In this document: in pieces, positions 7,968-16,745 of the stretch
How the letters are laid out: each line of letters starts with the position of its first letter
Numbering within the stretch: position 1 is the stretch's first letter
Source: Lysobacteraceae bacterium NML08-0793
Lineage (GTDB): Bacteria > Pseudomonadota > Gammaproteobacteria > Xanthomonadales > Xanthomonadaceae
Direction of reading: 5' to 3'
DNA: 64,000 nucleotides
Assembly: GCA_002798275.1 (NCBI GenBank)
Contig: NWQR01000002.1
Span: 248,001 to 312,000 of the forward strand
Notes under the pieces: generated by a model
Seen by the model: only the letters and a program-made list of their open reading frames with translations
What the model was told of the DNA's origin: nothing
Database searches by the model: none
Program-made: the position numbers and the translations under genes

Positions 7968-8332
7968 GCCATCAGTGGGCTGACAATCTCCCGATTTACC
8001 GGCAACTAAAAGACTTGGTAGTTGCGCGGATCATTGCCGGCGAACTCAAGCCCGGCGATGCCCTGCCCTCGGTGCGCACCGTGGCGGCGGAATACCAACT
8101 AAATCCGATTACCGTCTCGCGCGCTTTTCAGGAGCTGGCCGACGAAGACCTGGTGGAAAAGCGCCGTGGTCTTGGCATGTTCGTCATCGAAGGCGCACCG
8201 CAAAAACTCCTCGCCAGCGAACGCCGCCGCTTTCTTGATGAGGAATGGCCACAGGTATTGGCGCGCATCGCGCAGCTGGGGCTGGATTTGGGCGAACTCG
8301 TCAACCCGGGAAAAAAATGGAGCAAACCATGA
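7964..8332 (+). CDS. GntR-family regulator, YtrA subfamily
   Basis: A 122-residue protein with a winged-helix GntR domain (residues 10-75; LPSVRTVAAEYQLNPITVSR is the helix-turn-helix) and only a short helical C-terminal dimerisation tail, the size and build of the YtrA subfamily. YtrA repressors usually control the ABC transporter genes beside them; in Bacillus YtrA answers to cell-wall antibiotics. Here ATGA overlaps link it to the peptide gene before it and the ABC ATPase after it. The palindrome over the upstream -10 box is the probable operator. Confidence 0.9.
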   Translation: MSHQWADNLPIYRQLKDLVVARIIAGELKPGDALPSVRTVAAEYQLNPITVSRAFQELADEDLVEKRRGLGMFVIEGAPQKLLASERRRFLDEEWPQVLARIAQLGLDLGELVNPGKKWSKP

Positions 8333-9189
8333 ACCCTGTCATCCGTGCGCACGGCTTGCGCAAGCACTACCGCAACAATATCGCGCTCGATGGTGCGGAC
8401 TTCAGCCTCCAGCCCGGCCGCATCGTCGGCCTGATTGGCCCCAATGGCGCGGGCAAAACTACGGCGCTGAAAGCCATCCTCGGCCTGATTCCGTTCGAGG
8501 GCACGCTTTCGGTGCTGGGGCGCAATCCCTACCGCGAGCGCGATGCACTGATGAATGATGTCTGCTTCATCGCCGATGTCGCGATTTTGCCGCGCTGGCT
8601 GCGCGTGGGCGATGCGGCTGATTTCTTCGAGGGTATCCATCCCCGCTTTGACCGGGCAAAGTTCCAGCGCTTTATCCAAGGCACCAAACTGCAACCCCGG
8701 ATGCGCGTCAAGGAAATGTCCAAAGGCATGATTGTGCAACTGCATCTGGCGCTGGTGATGGCCATTGATGCCCGCCTTTTAGTGCTGGACGAGCCGACCT
8801 TGGGGCTGGATATTCTCCATCGCAAAGCGTTTTACCAGCGGCTTCTGGAAGATTATTTCGACGAGCAAAAAACCATCCTCATCACCACCCATCAGGTCGA
8901 AGAAATCGAACACATCCTCTCCGACGTATTGTTTATCCGCGCCGGAAAAATCGTGCTCGACAGTGAAATGGATGCAATTGCCAGCCGCTATGTCGAAGTG
9001 CTCGGCAATAGCGAAAACCTTGCCGCATTGCGCGCGCACTCACCCATCAACGAGCGCGCCCTGGCATTTGGCAAAACCGTGCTGCTGTTTGACGGTGTGG
9101 ACAAGGCCACGCTGGCGCAGTACGGCGAAACCCGCAACCCCGGCCTTGCCGACCTGTTTGTCGCCATCATGAAAGGAGCCCAGGCATGA
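8329..9189 (+). CDS. ABC transporter ATP-binding protein
   Basis: A 286-residue ATPase with Walker A GPNGAGKTT, Walker B LLVLDEPTLGLD and H-loop TTHQ. The signature motif reads MSKGM where LSGGQ is usual, a variation common in YtrB/CcmA-like drug or bacitracin-type exporters. ATG 8329 overlaps the GntR stop (ATGA) and gives the typical family N-terminus; MEQT at 8317 is an in-frame alternative. It pairs with the permease that follows through another ATGA overlap. Confidence 0.92.
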   Translation: MNPVIRAHGLRKHYRNNIALDGADFSLQPGRIVGLIGPNGAGKTTALKAILGLIPFEGTLSVLGRNPYRERDALMNDVCFIADVAILPRWLRVGDAADFFEGIHPRFDRAKFQRFIQGTKLQPRMRVKEMSKGMIVQLHLALVMAIDARLLVLDEPTLGLDILHRKAFYQRLLEDYFDEQKTILITTHQVEEIEHILSDVLFIRAGKIVLDSEMDAIASRYVEVLGNSENLAALRAHSPINERALAFGKTVLLFDGVDKATLAQYGETRNPGLADLFVAIMKGAQA

Positions 9190-10205
9190 ACGCCCCCAAT
9201 ACCTACAGTTTTGGCCGAAAACTGCAATGGCTTGTCCGCCGCGAATGGTGGGAACACCGTGGCAGCTTTTTCTGGGGGCCGCTGATTGCTGCCATCATTT
9301 CGCTGGTGATGTTCTTTTTGATGCTCAGCATCAGCCAGGTCATGCTCTGGCAAGCCAATCCCAATGCCATAAACATCCGTTTTGGCCCGGAAAGTTTCCA
9401 GTCGCTGATGTCCGGTAAAAGCGCATCCGAATCGTTGGAGATTTATCAAAGCATCATCAATTTCATGACGCTAAGTGCCGCCACCTGGCCGATGATAATT
9501 TTTGGGGTCGCGGTATTCTTTTACCTGCTCTCATCGCTGTATGACGAGCGCCGCGATCGCAGCATCCTGCTGTGGAAATCGCTGCCACTATCCGATACCC
9601 AGACCGTACTTAGCAAATACATCAGCGCGATGATCGTCGCGCCGCTATCAGCCATCGCCATCTCGCTGGCTGCAATGCTAGTCATGGGCATCATCATCAG
9701 CCTGTTTGTGCTGATCAACGGTGGCGACCCACTACTGGTTTACTGGCAGCACCTGGCTCCCGGCAAGCTGCTTGCCACGCTGCTGGGTTGGCTGCCCATA
9801 TATATCCTCTGGGCGCTGCCCACCGTGGGCTGGTTGATGCTGTGCTCGGCCTGGGCACGCAGCGTACCGTTCATCTGGGCCATTCTGCTGCCGCTGCTCT
9901 CGGGCATTACCGTCAGCATGTTCTCGCTGCTGGGCTATTCCAGCGGTTGGTTCTGGCAGCATATCGTGCTGCGCCTTTTGACCAGCGCCTGGCCGGGTAG
10001 TCACCTGTTGAGCTATCTGGGCGATGAAAACCAACTTGCCCCGCTGCTCTCAACACAGGACGACCCCAGCCTGCTGCTGTACGCCGATGGCATTTGGGCC
10101 GGTACGCCTCTACTCACCCGCCCGGAGCTGTGGATTGGTGCCGTCGCCGGCATCGCCATGATCGTGCTTGCCACCCTGCTGCGCCGCTGGCGCGCTGAAG
10201 CCTGA
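9186..10205 (+). CDS. ABC transporter permease (ABC-2 type)
   Basis: A 339-residue integral membrane protein. After a cytoplasmic start (RREWWEHRGSFFWGP) there are about six hydrophobic segments, including IIFGVAVFFYLLSSLY, AIAISLAAMLVMGIIISLFV and a final IAMIVLATLL. A cytoplasmic coupling stretch, DERRDRSILLWKSLPLSD, is typical of ABC-2 permeases. It overlaps the ATPase gene by ATGA. The substrate cannot be told; the YtrA context points to envelope stress or export of an amphiphile or antibiotic. Confidence 0.88.
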   Translation: MNAPNTYSFGRKLQWLVRREWWEHRGSFFWGPLIAAIISLVMFFLMLSISQVMLWQANPNAINIRFGPESFQSLMSGKSASESLEIYQSIINFMTLSAATWPMIIFGVAVFFYLLSSLYDERRDRSILLWKSLPLSDTQTVLSKYISAMIVAPLSAIAISLAAMLVMGIIISLFVLINGGDPLLVYWQHLAPGKLLATLLGWLPIYILWALPTVGWLMLCSAWARSVPFIWAILLPLLSGITVSMFSLLGYSSGWFWQHIVLRLLTSAWPGSHLLSYLGDENQLAPLLSTQDDPSLLLYADGIWAGTPLLTRPELWIGAVAGIAMIVLATLLRRWRAEA

Positions 10206-10226
10206 CACCCCCGAGGACAACATCCC

Positions 10227-10940
10227 ATGAACTCCCAAAGCTCGATGAAACGCCTGCTGCCTGCCCTCTTGGCGCTGCCCTTGCTCGCCGCCTGCGGCCA
10301 TGACCAGCCCGCCAGCGCCCCTGATAGTTCCGCACAAACCCAGCCAGAAACCCTGCTGGGCAAAATGGTGGCGGACAAAACCACGCAGATCCGCCAGTCA
10401 TTGCAACACAGCTCACTGATGATCGGCGGCGGCCAGGGCATTCGCTTCAATATCCAGGATTTGGACGATGTTGCTGTGCGCGGCAACGAAAACGACGCTG
10501 CCAACCTGCCCTTGCTGGAAATCACCGCCAACGGCGAGTTGCGTCTCAACCAGCAGCCGATCCCGCTTTCTGCCGAACAACAGGCACTGACGGCGCGCTA
10601 CCACCAACAAGCGCAGCAAATCGCCGATGCCGGGCTGGATATCGCCATCGCCGGGGTCGATTTCGGCGGCTCGGCACTGACGCAACTCGCCAGCGGGTTT
10701 TTGAGTGGCAAAAGCCCAGATCAACTGGAAGTGGAAATGACCGCGCAAGCGGAACAACTCAAAAGCCGGGCACGCGGGCTATGCCAGCAAATCGACGGAC
10801 TGATGCGCATCCAAAACCAGATTGCCGAAGCAGTGCCGGAGTTCACCCCGTATGCCGTGCTTGAGGCCGACGCGCTTGAAAAATGCCTGCAAGACGCTGA
10901 AGTCGGCATCACTGATGATGGGCAGGCCGTTGCCCCCTGA
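10227..10940 (+). CDS. DUF2884 (YggN-like) lipoprotein
   Basis: A 237-residue protein with a lipoprotein signal (LPLLAACG, Cys near residue 23). Its core resembles DUF2884/YggN: the beta-hairpin LLEITANGELRLNQQPI followed by LSAEQQALTARYHQQ and a helical hydrophobic segment. YggN-type proteins have no known function. GAGGA nine bases upstream supports ATG 10227; ATG 10245 is an alternative. It lies 21 bases after the permease gene and may belong to the same transcript. Confidence 0.65.
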   Translation: MNSQSSMKRLLPALLALPLLAACGHDQPASAPDSSAQTQPETLLGKMVADKTTQIRQSLQHSSLMIGGGQGIRFNIQDLDDVAVRGNENDAANLPLLEITANGELRLNQQPIPLSAEQQALTARYHQQAQQIADAGLDIAIAGVDFGGSALTQLASGFLSGKSPDQLEVEMTAQAEQLKSRARGLCQQIDGLMRIQNQIAEAVPEFTPYAVLEADALEKCLQDAEVGITDDGQAVAP

Positions 10941-10959
10941 TTTTTAAAAGCATCAGGCT

Positions 10960-10978
10960 GAGCCTGCCCCGCAGGCTC
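10960..10978 (+). terminator. Hairpin after the DUF2884 gene
   Basis: A perfect 8-bp GC-rich stem (10960-10967 with 10971-10978) and a 3-base loop lie 20 bases after the stop codon. No U-tract follows, so termination is only probable. Confidence 0.4.
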
Positions 10979-11088
10979 GGCCATTTACTGTCCCCGGCGC
11001 GAGCCGCTTACCCTGCCGAAGCCGCTATATCGCCATTGTCCACACGCGCCTTCCTTTGCGGTGATTCAGGCTGTCATTGCACTTTCAG

Positions 11089-11300
11089 CGCCGGGATATG
11101 CGCCCGGCAGCGCACCCACTTTCTTTCAAAAAGAAAGTGGGCAAAGAAACTGCCCTGGCTACCGCGCCCCGCTGCGCGGGGTTCCCTGCGTTCCTCGCGA
11201 CCAATGGCGACAGGGCAAACTCGCATCGCTACGCGCTGCTCAAACATACCCTGCCTTCTCCCATTAGTCGCTGTGGTACTCGGCGCGTCCGAACAGGGCA
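11089..11300. repeat. Intergenic repeat-like element with two strong hairpins
   Basis: The 560-bp gap before the MoeB/ThiF gene has no convincing gene. It holds a perfect 12-bp stem (11115-11126 with 11130-11141, loop CAA) built from CCCACTTTCTTT, and then CCCCGC/GCGGGG (11167-11181). Conceptual translation of this stretch gives GVPCVPRD and KLASLRAAQ, wording I recall from many spurious hypothetical proteins annotated in Xanthomonas and Lysobacter genomes. This suggests a dispersed repeat family. There is no second copy in this window, so the claim rests on memory. Confidence 0.5.
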
Positions 11301-11500
11301 AAAATCAAAAGCCACAACTGCGAACGCACCGCTACTCAAACAGCCGCAAGCCCTGCATCGCGGCAATGACTACGGGGTCGAAATCGCTAGGACTAGCCAA
11401 GTGCCCGTACCCCAAAACTGTCAGCCCAACGAAGTCGCCAAGTTCTGCCGGAAGCCCCGGGAAAATGACGCCTGCCAAATGGCAGGCCAATGCTGATTTC

Positions 11501-12571
11501 TCAGCCGCTTGCACCGCAGGCCGGACATTCCGGATCTGGACGCAGGCGGGTCTGCCAAAACCGCATGGCGAGCGCATCCAGTTGCAATAATCGGCCGATC
11601 AGCGGCTCGCCAATACCCAGAATCAGCTTGATGGCCTCGGTGGCTTGAATCAGACCGACAATACCGGGCAAGACCCCCAGCACACCGGCCTCGGCGCAGT
11701 TCGGGGCATCCTCCGGTGCTTCGGGAAACAGACAGCGATAGCAGGGCGCGATGCCCGGTTGGCGCCCGGCATCAAACACACTCACTTGGCCACGAAAACG
11801 CTCAACCGCCCCATACACCAGCGGCTTGCCAAGCCGGATGCAGGCATCATTCAGCACATGCCGAGCAGGAAAATTATCCGCGCCATCGAGCACCACATCG
11901 GCATCGGCCAATAGTTCCGTCACATTGTCGGCCTGCACCCGCGCATTGACCGCTTCCACGCAGATTTTCGGGTTGATGGCCAAAAGCCGCGCGCGCGCCG
12001 AATCCACCTTGGGCTGTCCAAGTGCCGCATCCACATGCAGGATTTGCCGCTGCAAATTGCTGCGCTCGACCACATCCGCATCAACTAGGCGCAGATGGCC
12101 GATACCGGCCGCCGCCAGATAAAACGCCGCCGGAGAGCCCAGCCCGCCTGCGCCCACCACCACGATGCGGGCATTTTGCAGGCGCTTTTGCCCGTCAATG
12201 CCTACTTGCGGCAGACGAAACTGACGCGAATAACGCGCCAGAAAATCGGCATCCAGCCCGCCCGACACCATCGGCAGCCCGGCCGCCTGCCAGGCCTCGG
12301 TGCCGCCCTCAACGCTTGCGATGTGCTCAAACCCGAGCGTGCGCAAATGCTGTGCCAATTGCAGCGAGCGCAACCCCCGCTGGCAAATCAGCAGGATTTG
12401 CGCATCTTGCGACAACTGCGCCGGGTTTTCCAAAATGCCATCCTGCGGCAATGCTTCGGCACCCTCGGCCATGCCGCTGGCCTGCTCGGCAGGGCTGCGG
12501 ATATCCACAAGCCGGGCACCGGCAGCAAGGCGCTGCCATGCCGCTTGCGCAGATAGGCGCTCGATTTCCAT
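11501..12571 (-). CDS. moeB: MoeB/ThiF-type sulfur-carrier adenylyltransferase with N-terminal rhodanese domain
   Basis: A 356-residue protein. Residues 1-105 form a rhodanese domain with active-site loop CQRGLRS (Cys at about 83). Residues 115-356 form an E1-like domain with the ATP-binding GAGGLGSPAAFYLAAAGIG, the DADVVERSNLQRQ block, and the zinc pairs CYRC and CPAC. Such enzymes adenylate the C-terminal Gly of MoaD, ThiS or similar carriers; a rhodanese domain supplies persulfide sulfur. In MOCS3/Uba4 the rhodanese domain is C-terminal, here it is N-terminal. Its ATG overlaps the der stop (TGATG). Which carrier it serves cannot be read here. Confidence 0.88.
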   Translation of the reverse strand: MEIERLSAQAAWQRLAAGARLVDIRSPAEQASGMAEGAEALPQDGILENPAQLSQDAQILLICQRGLRSLQLAQHLRTLGFEHIASVEGGTEAWQAAGLPMVSGGLDADFLARYSRQFRLPQVGIDGQKRLQNARIVVVGAGGLGSPAAFYLAAAGIGHLRLVDADVVERSNLQRQILHVDAALGQPKVDSARARLLAINPKICVEAVNARVQADNVTELLADADVVLDGADNFPARHVLNDACIRLGKPLVYGAVERFRGQVSVFDAGRQPGIAPCYRCLFPEAPEDAPNCAEAGVLGVLPGIVGLIQATEAIKLILGIGEPLIGRLLQLDALAMRFWQTRLRPDPECPACGASG

Positions 12572-13968
12572 CAGCGGCGTTTGACGTGGCGAAGCAGGCG
12601 GCGCTTTTTGGCAATCTGCCGTTCGGTCAGCACGTTCTTCTTGTCCTTGTAAGGGTTCTCGCCCTCTTTGAACACGAAACGCACCGGCGTGCCGATCAGC
12701 TTGAAGCGGCGGCGGAAGAAGTTTTCCAGATAGCGTTTGTAGCTGTCCGGCAGCGTCCCCAGACGATTGCCATGAACGATGAAAGTCGGCGGATTGCTGC
12801 CGCCCGGATGGGCAAAGCGCATCTTCGCCACATGCCCGCGCACGGTCGGCGGCGGGTTGCTTTGATAGGCCACTTCCAGCGCGCGGGTAACTTCGCTGGT
12901 GCCAAACTCGCGCGTTGCCGAAGCATGAGCGCGATGCACCGCACGGAACAATTCGCGCAACCCCGAGCCATGCAGCGCGGAAATGCGTACCGCCTCGGCC
13001 CAGTTCACGAATGCCAACTTGCGCAAAAGCAGGTCTTCGGCCTGTTGTCGCTGGTATTCGTCAAGGCCGTCCCATTTATTGATGGCAATCACCAGCGCAC
13101 GCCCGGCTTCGAGAACCGCGCTGAGCACGGTGGCGTCCTGATCGGTTACGCCTTCGGTGGCATCCAGCATCAGCACCGCCACCTGGCATTGCTCGATGGC
13201 TTGCAGGGTTTTGACCGCAGAAAACTTTTCCACCGCCTCGTCCACCCGCGATTTGCGGCGCAGACCTGCGGTATCAATCAGCCGATATTTGCGCCCATCG
13301 CGCTCCAGATCGACAGCGATGGCATCGCGCGTGGTGCCGGGCACATCCGAGGCAATCATGCGCTCCTCGCCCAGAATACGGTTCACCAACGTGGACTTGC
13401 CGACGTTTGGGCGGCCAATGAAGGCGATGCGGATGCGCTCGGGGTCTTCGTCAAGCACTTCGCCTTGCCCGGCTTCGGGCAGGCGCGGATAGATTTCATC
13501 GAGCAAATCCTCGATGCCCGAGCGATGCGAGGCAGCCGTGGGAATGACCGCATCGAAACCGTAATGGACAAACTCCGCCAAAGCCTGGCGTGCATCAATG
13601 CCATCAACTTTATTGACCACCAACAGCATCGGACGGCCAGATTTGCGCAGCCAACGCAAGATGTCATCATCCAGCGCCGACGGCCCTTCACGGCCATCAA
13701 CCACGAACAAAATCAGGTCAGCTTCTTCTGCCCCGGCACGCGCCTGCTTGGCAGTAGCGCCGGCAAGCCCGGTTTCGTCCCCGGCAATGCCGCCGGTATC
13801 CACCAGTACGAAGGGCTGGTTTTCGCGCAGACGGCACACGCCGTAATGGCGATCCCGGGTTACGCCCGGCTGGTCATGCACCAGTGCATCGCGGCTACGG
13901 GTAAACGCATTGAATAACGTGGACTTGCCGACATTGGGCCGCCCCACCAGCGCAACGGTCGGCAACAT
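12571..13968 (-). CDS. der: Ribosome-assembly GTPase Der (EngA)
   Basis: A 465-residue protein with two tandem G domains, each with GRPNVGKST (residues 8 and about 175), switch motifs PGVTRD and PGTTRD, DTGG/DTAG, and NKVD/NKWD. A C-terminal KH-like domain ends in a basic tail. Der acts in 50S subunit assembly and is essential. It lies three bases after bamB, the order known in many gammaproteobacteria. Confidence 0.97.
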   Translation of the reverse strand: MLPTVALVGRPNVGKSTLFNAFTRSRDALVHDQPGVTRDRHYGVCRLRENQPFVLVDTGGIAGDETGLAGATAKQARAGAEEADLILFVVDGREGPSALDDDILRWLRKSGRPMLLVVNKVDGIDARQALAEFVHYGFDAVIPTAASHRSGIEDLLDEIYPRLPEAGQGEVLDEDPERIRIAFIGRPNVGKSTLVNRILGEERMIASDVPGTTRDAIAVDLERDGRKYRLIDTAGLRRKSRVDEAVEKFSAVKTLQAIEQCQVAVLMLDATEGVTDQDATVLSAVLEAGRALVIAINKWDGLDEYQRQQAEDLLLRKLAFVNWAEAVRISALHGSGLRELFRAVHRAHASATREFGTSEVTRALEVAYQSNPPPTVRGHVAKMRFAHPGGSNPPTFIVHGNRLGTLPDSYKRYLENFFRRRFKLIGTPVRFVFKEGENPYKDKKNVLTERQIAKKRRLLRHVKRR

Positions 13969-13971
13969 GGA

Positions 13972-15156
13972 TTATTGCTCCAGACGCCAGGCCGACAGGC
14001 CGCCTTCGCTGTCCTGCACCAACAGCACGCCATCGGCCACCAGCGGCTGGGCGGCAATCGCCTTGCGCGAAGCGCGCTGGCGGGCAGCCATCTGGCCATT
14101 GTCCATGCTGAGCCAGTGCAGATAGCCGTCATAGTCGCCCACTACCACATAATCGCCCTGCACCGCCGGTGCAGTCAGCTTGCGGCGGGCAAAGGCATCC
14201 TGCTGCCACATCGGCGCGCCATTGCCGCGATCCAGCGCCCAGACCACATCCTTGGCATCGGCCACTGCCAAGCGATAAGCGCCCAGCCCCACGCCACCGA
14301 CACCGCCGTTTTCCTGCATCCACAGCACGCGCCCGGTCGGCGCCTCAATCGCCATGGTGCGTGGCTTGAAGCTGGAGACATACAACAGGGTGTCGTCGAT
14401 CACTGGCTGGCCATCGACATCGTTCATGCGTTCAAGCTCACTGCGGCCTTCGGGCTGGGCGACGGTAACATCCCACAGCTCGGCGCCTTCGTTCACCGAA
14501 AGGGCAACCAATTTGCCATTGTCATTGCCGACAAACAAATAGCCCGGCCCCAGCGCAAGCCCGGCATTGCCGCGCACGGTCAGCGCCGGCATATCGGCCT
14601 GCCAACGCCAGCGCTCTGCCCCCGAGGCCGCATCAAATGCAGTTACGCGGCCATCATTGCTGCGCACCATCACCGTATTGCCCTGAATCGCCGGGCTGGC
14701 AATCACTTCATTATTGACTTTGGCACGCCAGCGCTCAGTACCGCTTGCCGCATTCAGCGCCACGACTTCGCCATCCAGACTGCCAATCACCACCAAGCCA
14801 TCGCCCACGCCGGGGCCGCCACTCCAGCGGCTGTGCTTTTCGCCATTCCAGCTCCAAAGCGTTTGCCCGTTGGCAAGGTCGATGGCTCGCACGCTGCCAT
14901 TGCCTGCGGCGGCATATACCCGCCCCTCGGCCACCACCGGGCGCTGTCGCACACCACTGGCATCGTCGGCCTTGCCAAGACTGGCCGACCACAGCTTGCG
15001 CGGGCTGACGGTTGCGGTGAAGTCCACCAGCTCGGCAGGTTTTTCGGCTTTCTTTTCCTTGCTGCTGAACCATCCTTTCATGGTGCTGCAACCGGTCAAC
15101 GCAGCGGCACAAAGGGCGATGGCACTGACACGGGTCAAGCTGGGGCTAAGTTGCAT
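13972..15156 (-). CDS. bamB: Outer-membrane assembly lipoprotein BamB
   Basis: A 394-residue lipoprotein: signal with lipobox AALTGCS, then a short linker and an eight-bladed PQQ-type beta-propeller with repeated blade motifs such as GRVYAAAGNGSVRAIDLANG and GLVVIGSLDGEVVALNAASG. BamB is a periplasmic scaffold of the BAM complex that inserts beta-barrel proteins. Its position between the yfgM-like gene and der is the conserved arrangement. Confidence 0.95.
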   Translation of the reverse strand: MQLSPSLTRVSAIALCAAALTGCSTMKGWFSSKEKKAEKPAELVDFTATVSPRKLWSASLGKADDASGVRQRPVVAEGRVYAAAGNGSVRAIDLANGQTLWSWNGEKHSRWSGGPGVGDGLVVIGSLDGEVVALNAASGTERWRAKVNNEVIASPAIQGNTVMVRSNDGRVTAFDAASGAERWRWQADMPALTVRGNAGLALGPGYLFVGNDNGKLVALSVNEGAELWDVTVAQPEGRSELERMNDVDGQPVIDDTLLYVSSFKPRTMAIEAPTGRVLWMQENGGVGGVGLGAYRLAVADAKDVVWALDRGNGAPMWQQDAFARRKLTAPAVQGDYVVVGDYDGYLHWLSMDNGQMAARQRASRKAIAAQPLVADGVLLVQDSEGGLSAWRLEQ

Positions 15157-15199
15157 GAGTATTCCTTGGAACGTGTAACTGGGAGGCTATGTCGGCAGA

Positions 15200-15871
15200 T
15201 CAACCTGCTGCGGCTGCCGTTTCGGTTTTTGCCCCGGCCGGTTCTGCCGGGGTATCGGCCGCCGCCGGGGCATCCGCACCGACCTGCGCCAGTTTGATTT
15301 CCACCAGTTGACGCGCAGGTGAACCTTCTTCCAGGCTGCGCAGGGCTTTCTGGTAGGCATCGCGCGCCGCATCCTGCTTGCCGAGGGCAAACTGAGCATC
15401 GCCGATGATTTCCAGCGCCTCGGCATCATCGCTCTGCCCCAGCAATTTCACTGCTTCTTCGGGCTTGCCGGTATCCACCAGCAGACGCGCAATACGGCTG
15501 TCCACCACCGGCTTTAGTGCCGGATCCTTGACATCAATCCCGCGCAGGGTGGCAATCGCCTCGTCCAGCTTGTCGGCATCGACCTGGGTCTTGGCAAGAT
15601 CCAGTGCCGCCATCGCCTGATACGGCGTGCCCTTGGGCACCGTGGCATAAGCCTTGGCGACGGCCTCCGGCCCGGCAGCGAGCTGCTGCTGGAAGCTGTC
15701 ATAGGCCATCGCCTCGGCGTCCCGGTCGGCATCACGCTTGTCCTGCCACCAATGCCAACCCCAGACCAGAGCCAGCCCGACCGCCACACCGCCAATCAGG
15801 CCGCTGGCATTGCGTTGCAGCCACGAACGGACGCGCTCGCCCTGTTCGTGTTCGTTCAAAAGTTCATCCAT
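15200..15871 (-). CDS. yfgM: YfgM-like tetratricopeptide membrane protein
   Basis: A 223-residue protein with a charged N-terminus (DELLNEHEQGERVRSWLQ), one transmembrane segment (GLIGGVAVGLALVWGW, about residues 26-41) and a periplasmic TPR_21 region (residues 45-205) rich in short helical repeats, ending in an Ala/Pro tail. YfgM is an ancillary SecYEG-associated chaperone working with PpiD in E. coli. It lies immediately upstream of bamB, its usual place; the hisS and ispG genes often found here are absent. Confidence 0.9.
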   Translation of the reverse strand: MDELLNEHEQGERVRSWLQRNASGLIGGVAVGLALVWGWHWWQDKRDADRDAEAMAYDSFQQQLAAGPEAVAKAYATVPKGTPYQAMAALDLAKTQVDADKLDEAIATLRGIDVKDPALKPVVDSRIARLLVDTGKPEEAVKLLGQSDDAEALEIIGDAQFALGKQDAARDAYQKALRSLEEGSPARQLVEIKLAQVGADAPAAADTPAEPAGAKTETAAAAG

Positions 15872-15937
15872 AGGGAATCCGGTTAGTGTTGCTAGAGTCG
15901 AAAAGACCTGCCCCGCGCGGGGGAGAAAAATCGGAAA

Positions 15938-16741
15938 TTACTGCGCCTGCTGCTCACGTCCAGCGACATCGCCCAAGGTGCCGTCGGAGGATACCGTAAA
16001 GCGGGCGACGCTCGAACGCAGCCAAGGGCTGATATCAACGCGCTGACCATTGCGCTGCACCTCTACCTGCGAGGCATTGCCGACCACCACATAGCCCAGT
16101 TCCGTACTGTTGAAGGCACGATTGTCGCCGGGCTTCATCAAGCCCTTTTCCAGCAGCGCGCCCTGGTGATCATGGAACTCGGCCCAGCTTTCGCCCTGAA
16201 ACTCGAAGCGCAATACGCTGCCGGTCGGTTGTGCGGCTGCGGCGGATTTTGGCATTGGGGTTATCGAGGCAGTTACCGGCTTGCGCACCCCGCCCTGACC
16301 TTCCTGAAGGGGAATGCGCTGGACGGCGGCCAGTTCGCTTTCCGGCACCGGCGAGCGCGTCAGCGCCATCCAGGCAGGAATCACCAGCCCCACGGTCATC
16401 ACCACATAGACGGTTTTCATGCCCAGCTGGTTGATGAAGCGCTCCCATTTCGACACATGCACGCGACTGACCAACTCAACCGGCTGCGGCGATGCCAGCT
16501 CGGCCTCGGCCAACAGCGCATCGACATCCAGTTCAAGCAGTCGGGCATAACTGCGCAGCTGACCACGCACGAATATCGGCGCCCCCAGCGCTTTCCAGTC
16601 GCCCGCTTCCAGGGCGCGCAATACCCGTACCGGCATGTGCAGACGGGCGCTGACATCTTCCAGTGACAGATTCGCTCGCTGCCGTGCCTGTTGCAGCACT
16701 TGGCCCTGGGCGATGTAACTGTCTGGATTGACGTGGCTCAT
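15938..16741 (-). CDS. rodZ: Cell-shape protein RodZ
   Basis: A 267-residue protein: N-terminal helix-turn-helix domain (LQQARQRANLSLEDVSARL, then VRVLRALEAGDW), one membrane segment (VYVVMTVGLVIPAWMAL) and a periplasmic C-terminal domain of the DUF4115 type with LRFEFQGESWAEFHD. RodZ links MreB to the membrane and the elongasome. ATG 16741 is chosen because GGGA lies eight bases upstream and the family N-terminus starts there. It follows pilF by four bases. Confidence 0.92.
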   Translation of the reverse strand: MSHVNPDSYIAQGQVLQQARQRANLSLEDVSARLHMPVRVLRALEAGDWKALGAPIFVRGQLRSYARLLELDVDALLAEAELASPQPVELVSRVHVSKWERFINQLGMKTVYVVMTVGLVIPAWMALTRSPVPESELAAVQRIPLQEGQGGVRKPVTASITPMPKSAAAAQPTGSVLRFEFQGESWAEFHDHQGALLEKGLMKPGDNRAFNSTELGYVVVGNASQVEVQRNGQRVDISPWLRSSVARFTVSSDGTLGDVAGREQQAQ

Positions 16742-16745
16742 CGAA

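Noticed and set aside
11036-11590. A 184-codon open frame across the intergenic repeat
   Set aside because: It runs through two hairpins and into the end of the moeB gene; the wording matches spurious proteins of a dispersed repeat rather than a gene.
12022-13917. A 631-codon open frame on the plus strand opposite der and moeB
   Set aside because: It is the mirror of two well-recognised genes in high-GC sequence, has Arg/His/Ala-rich composition and no family similarity.
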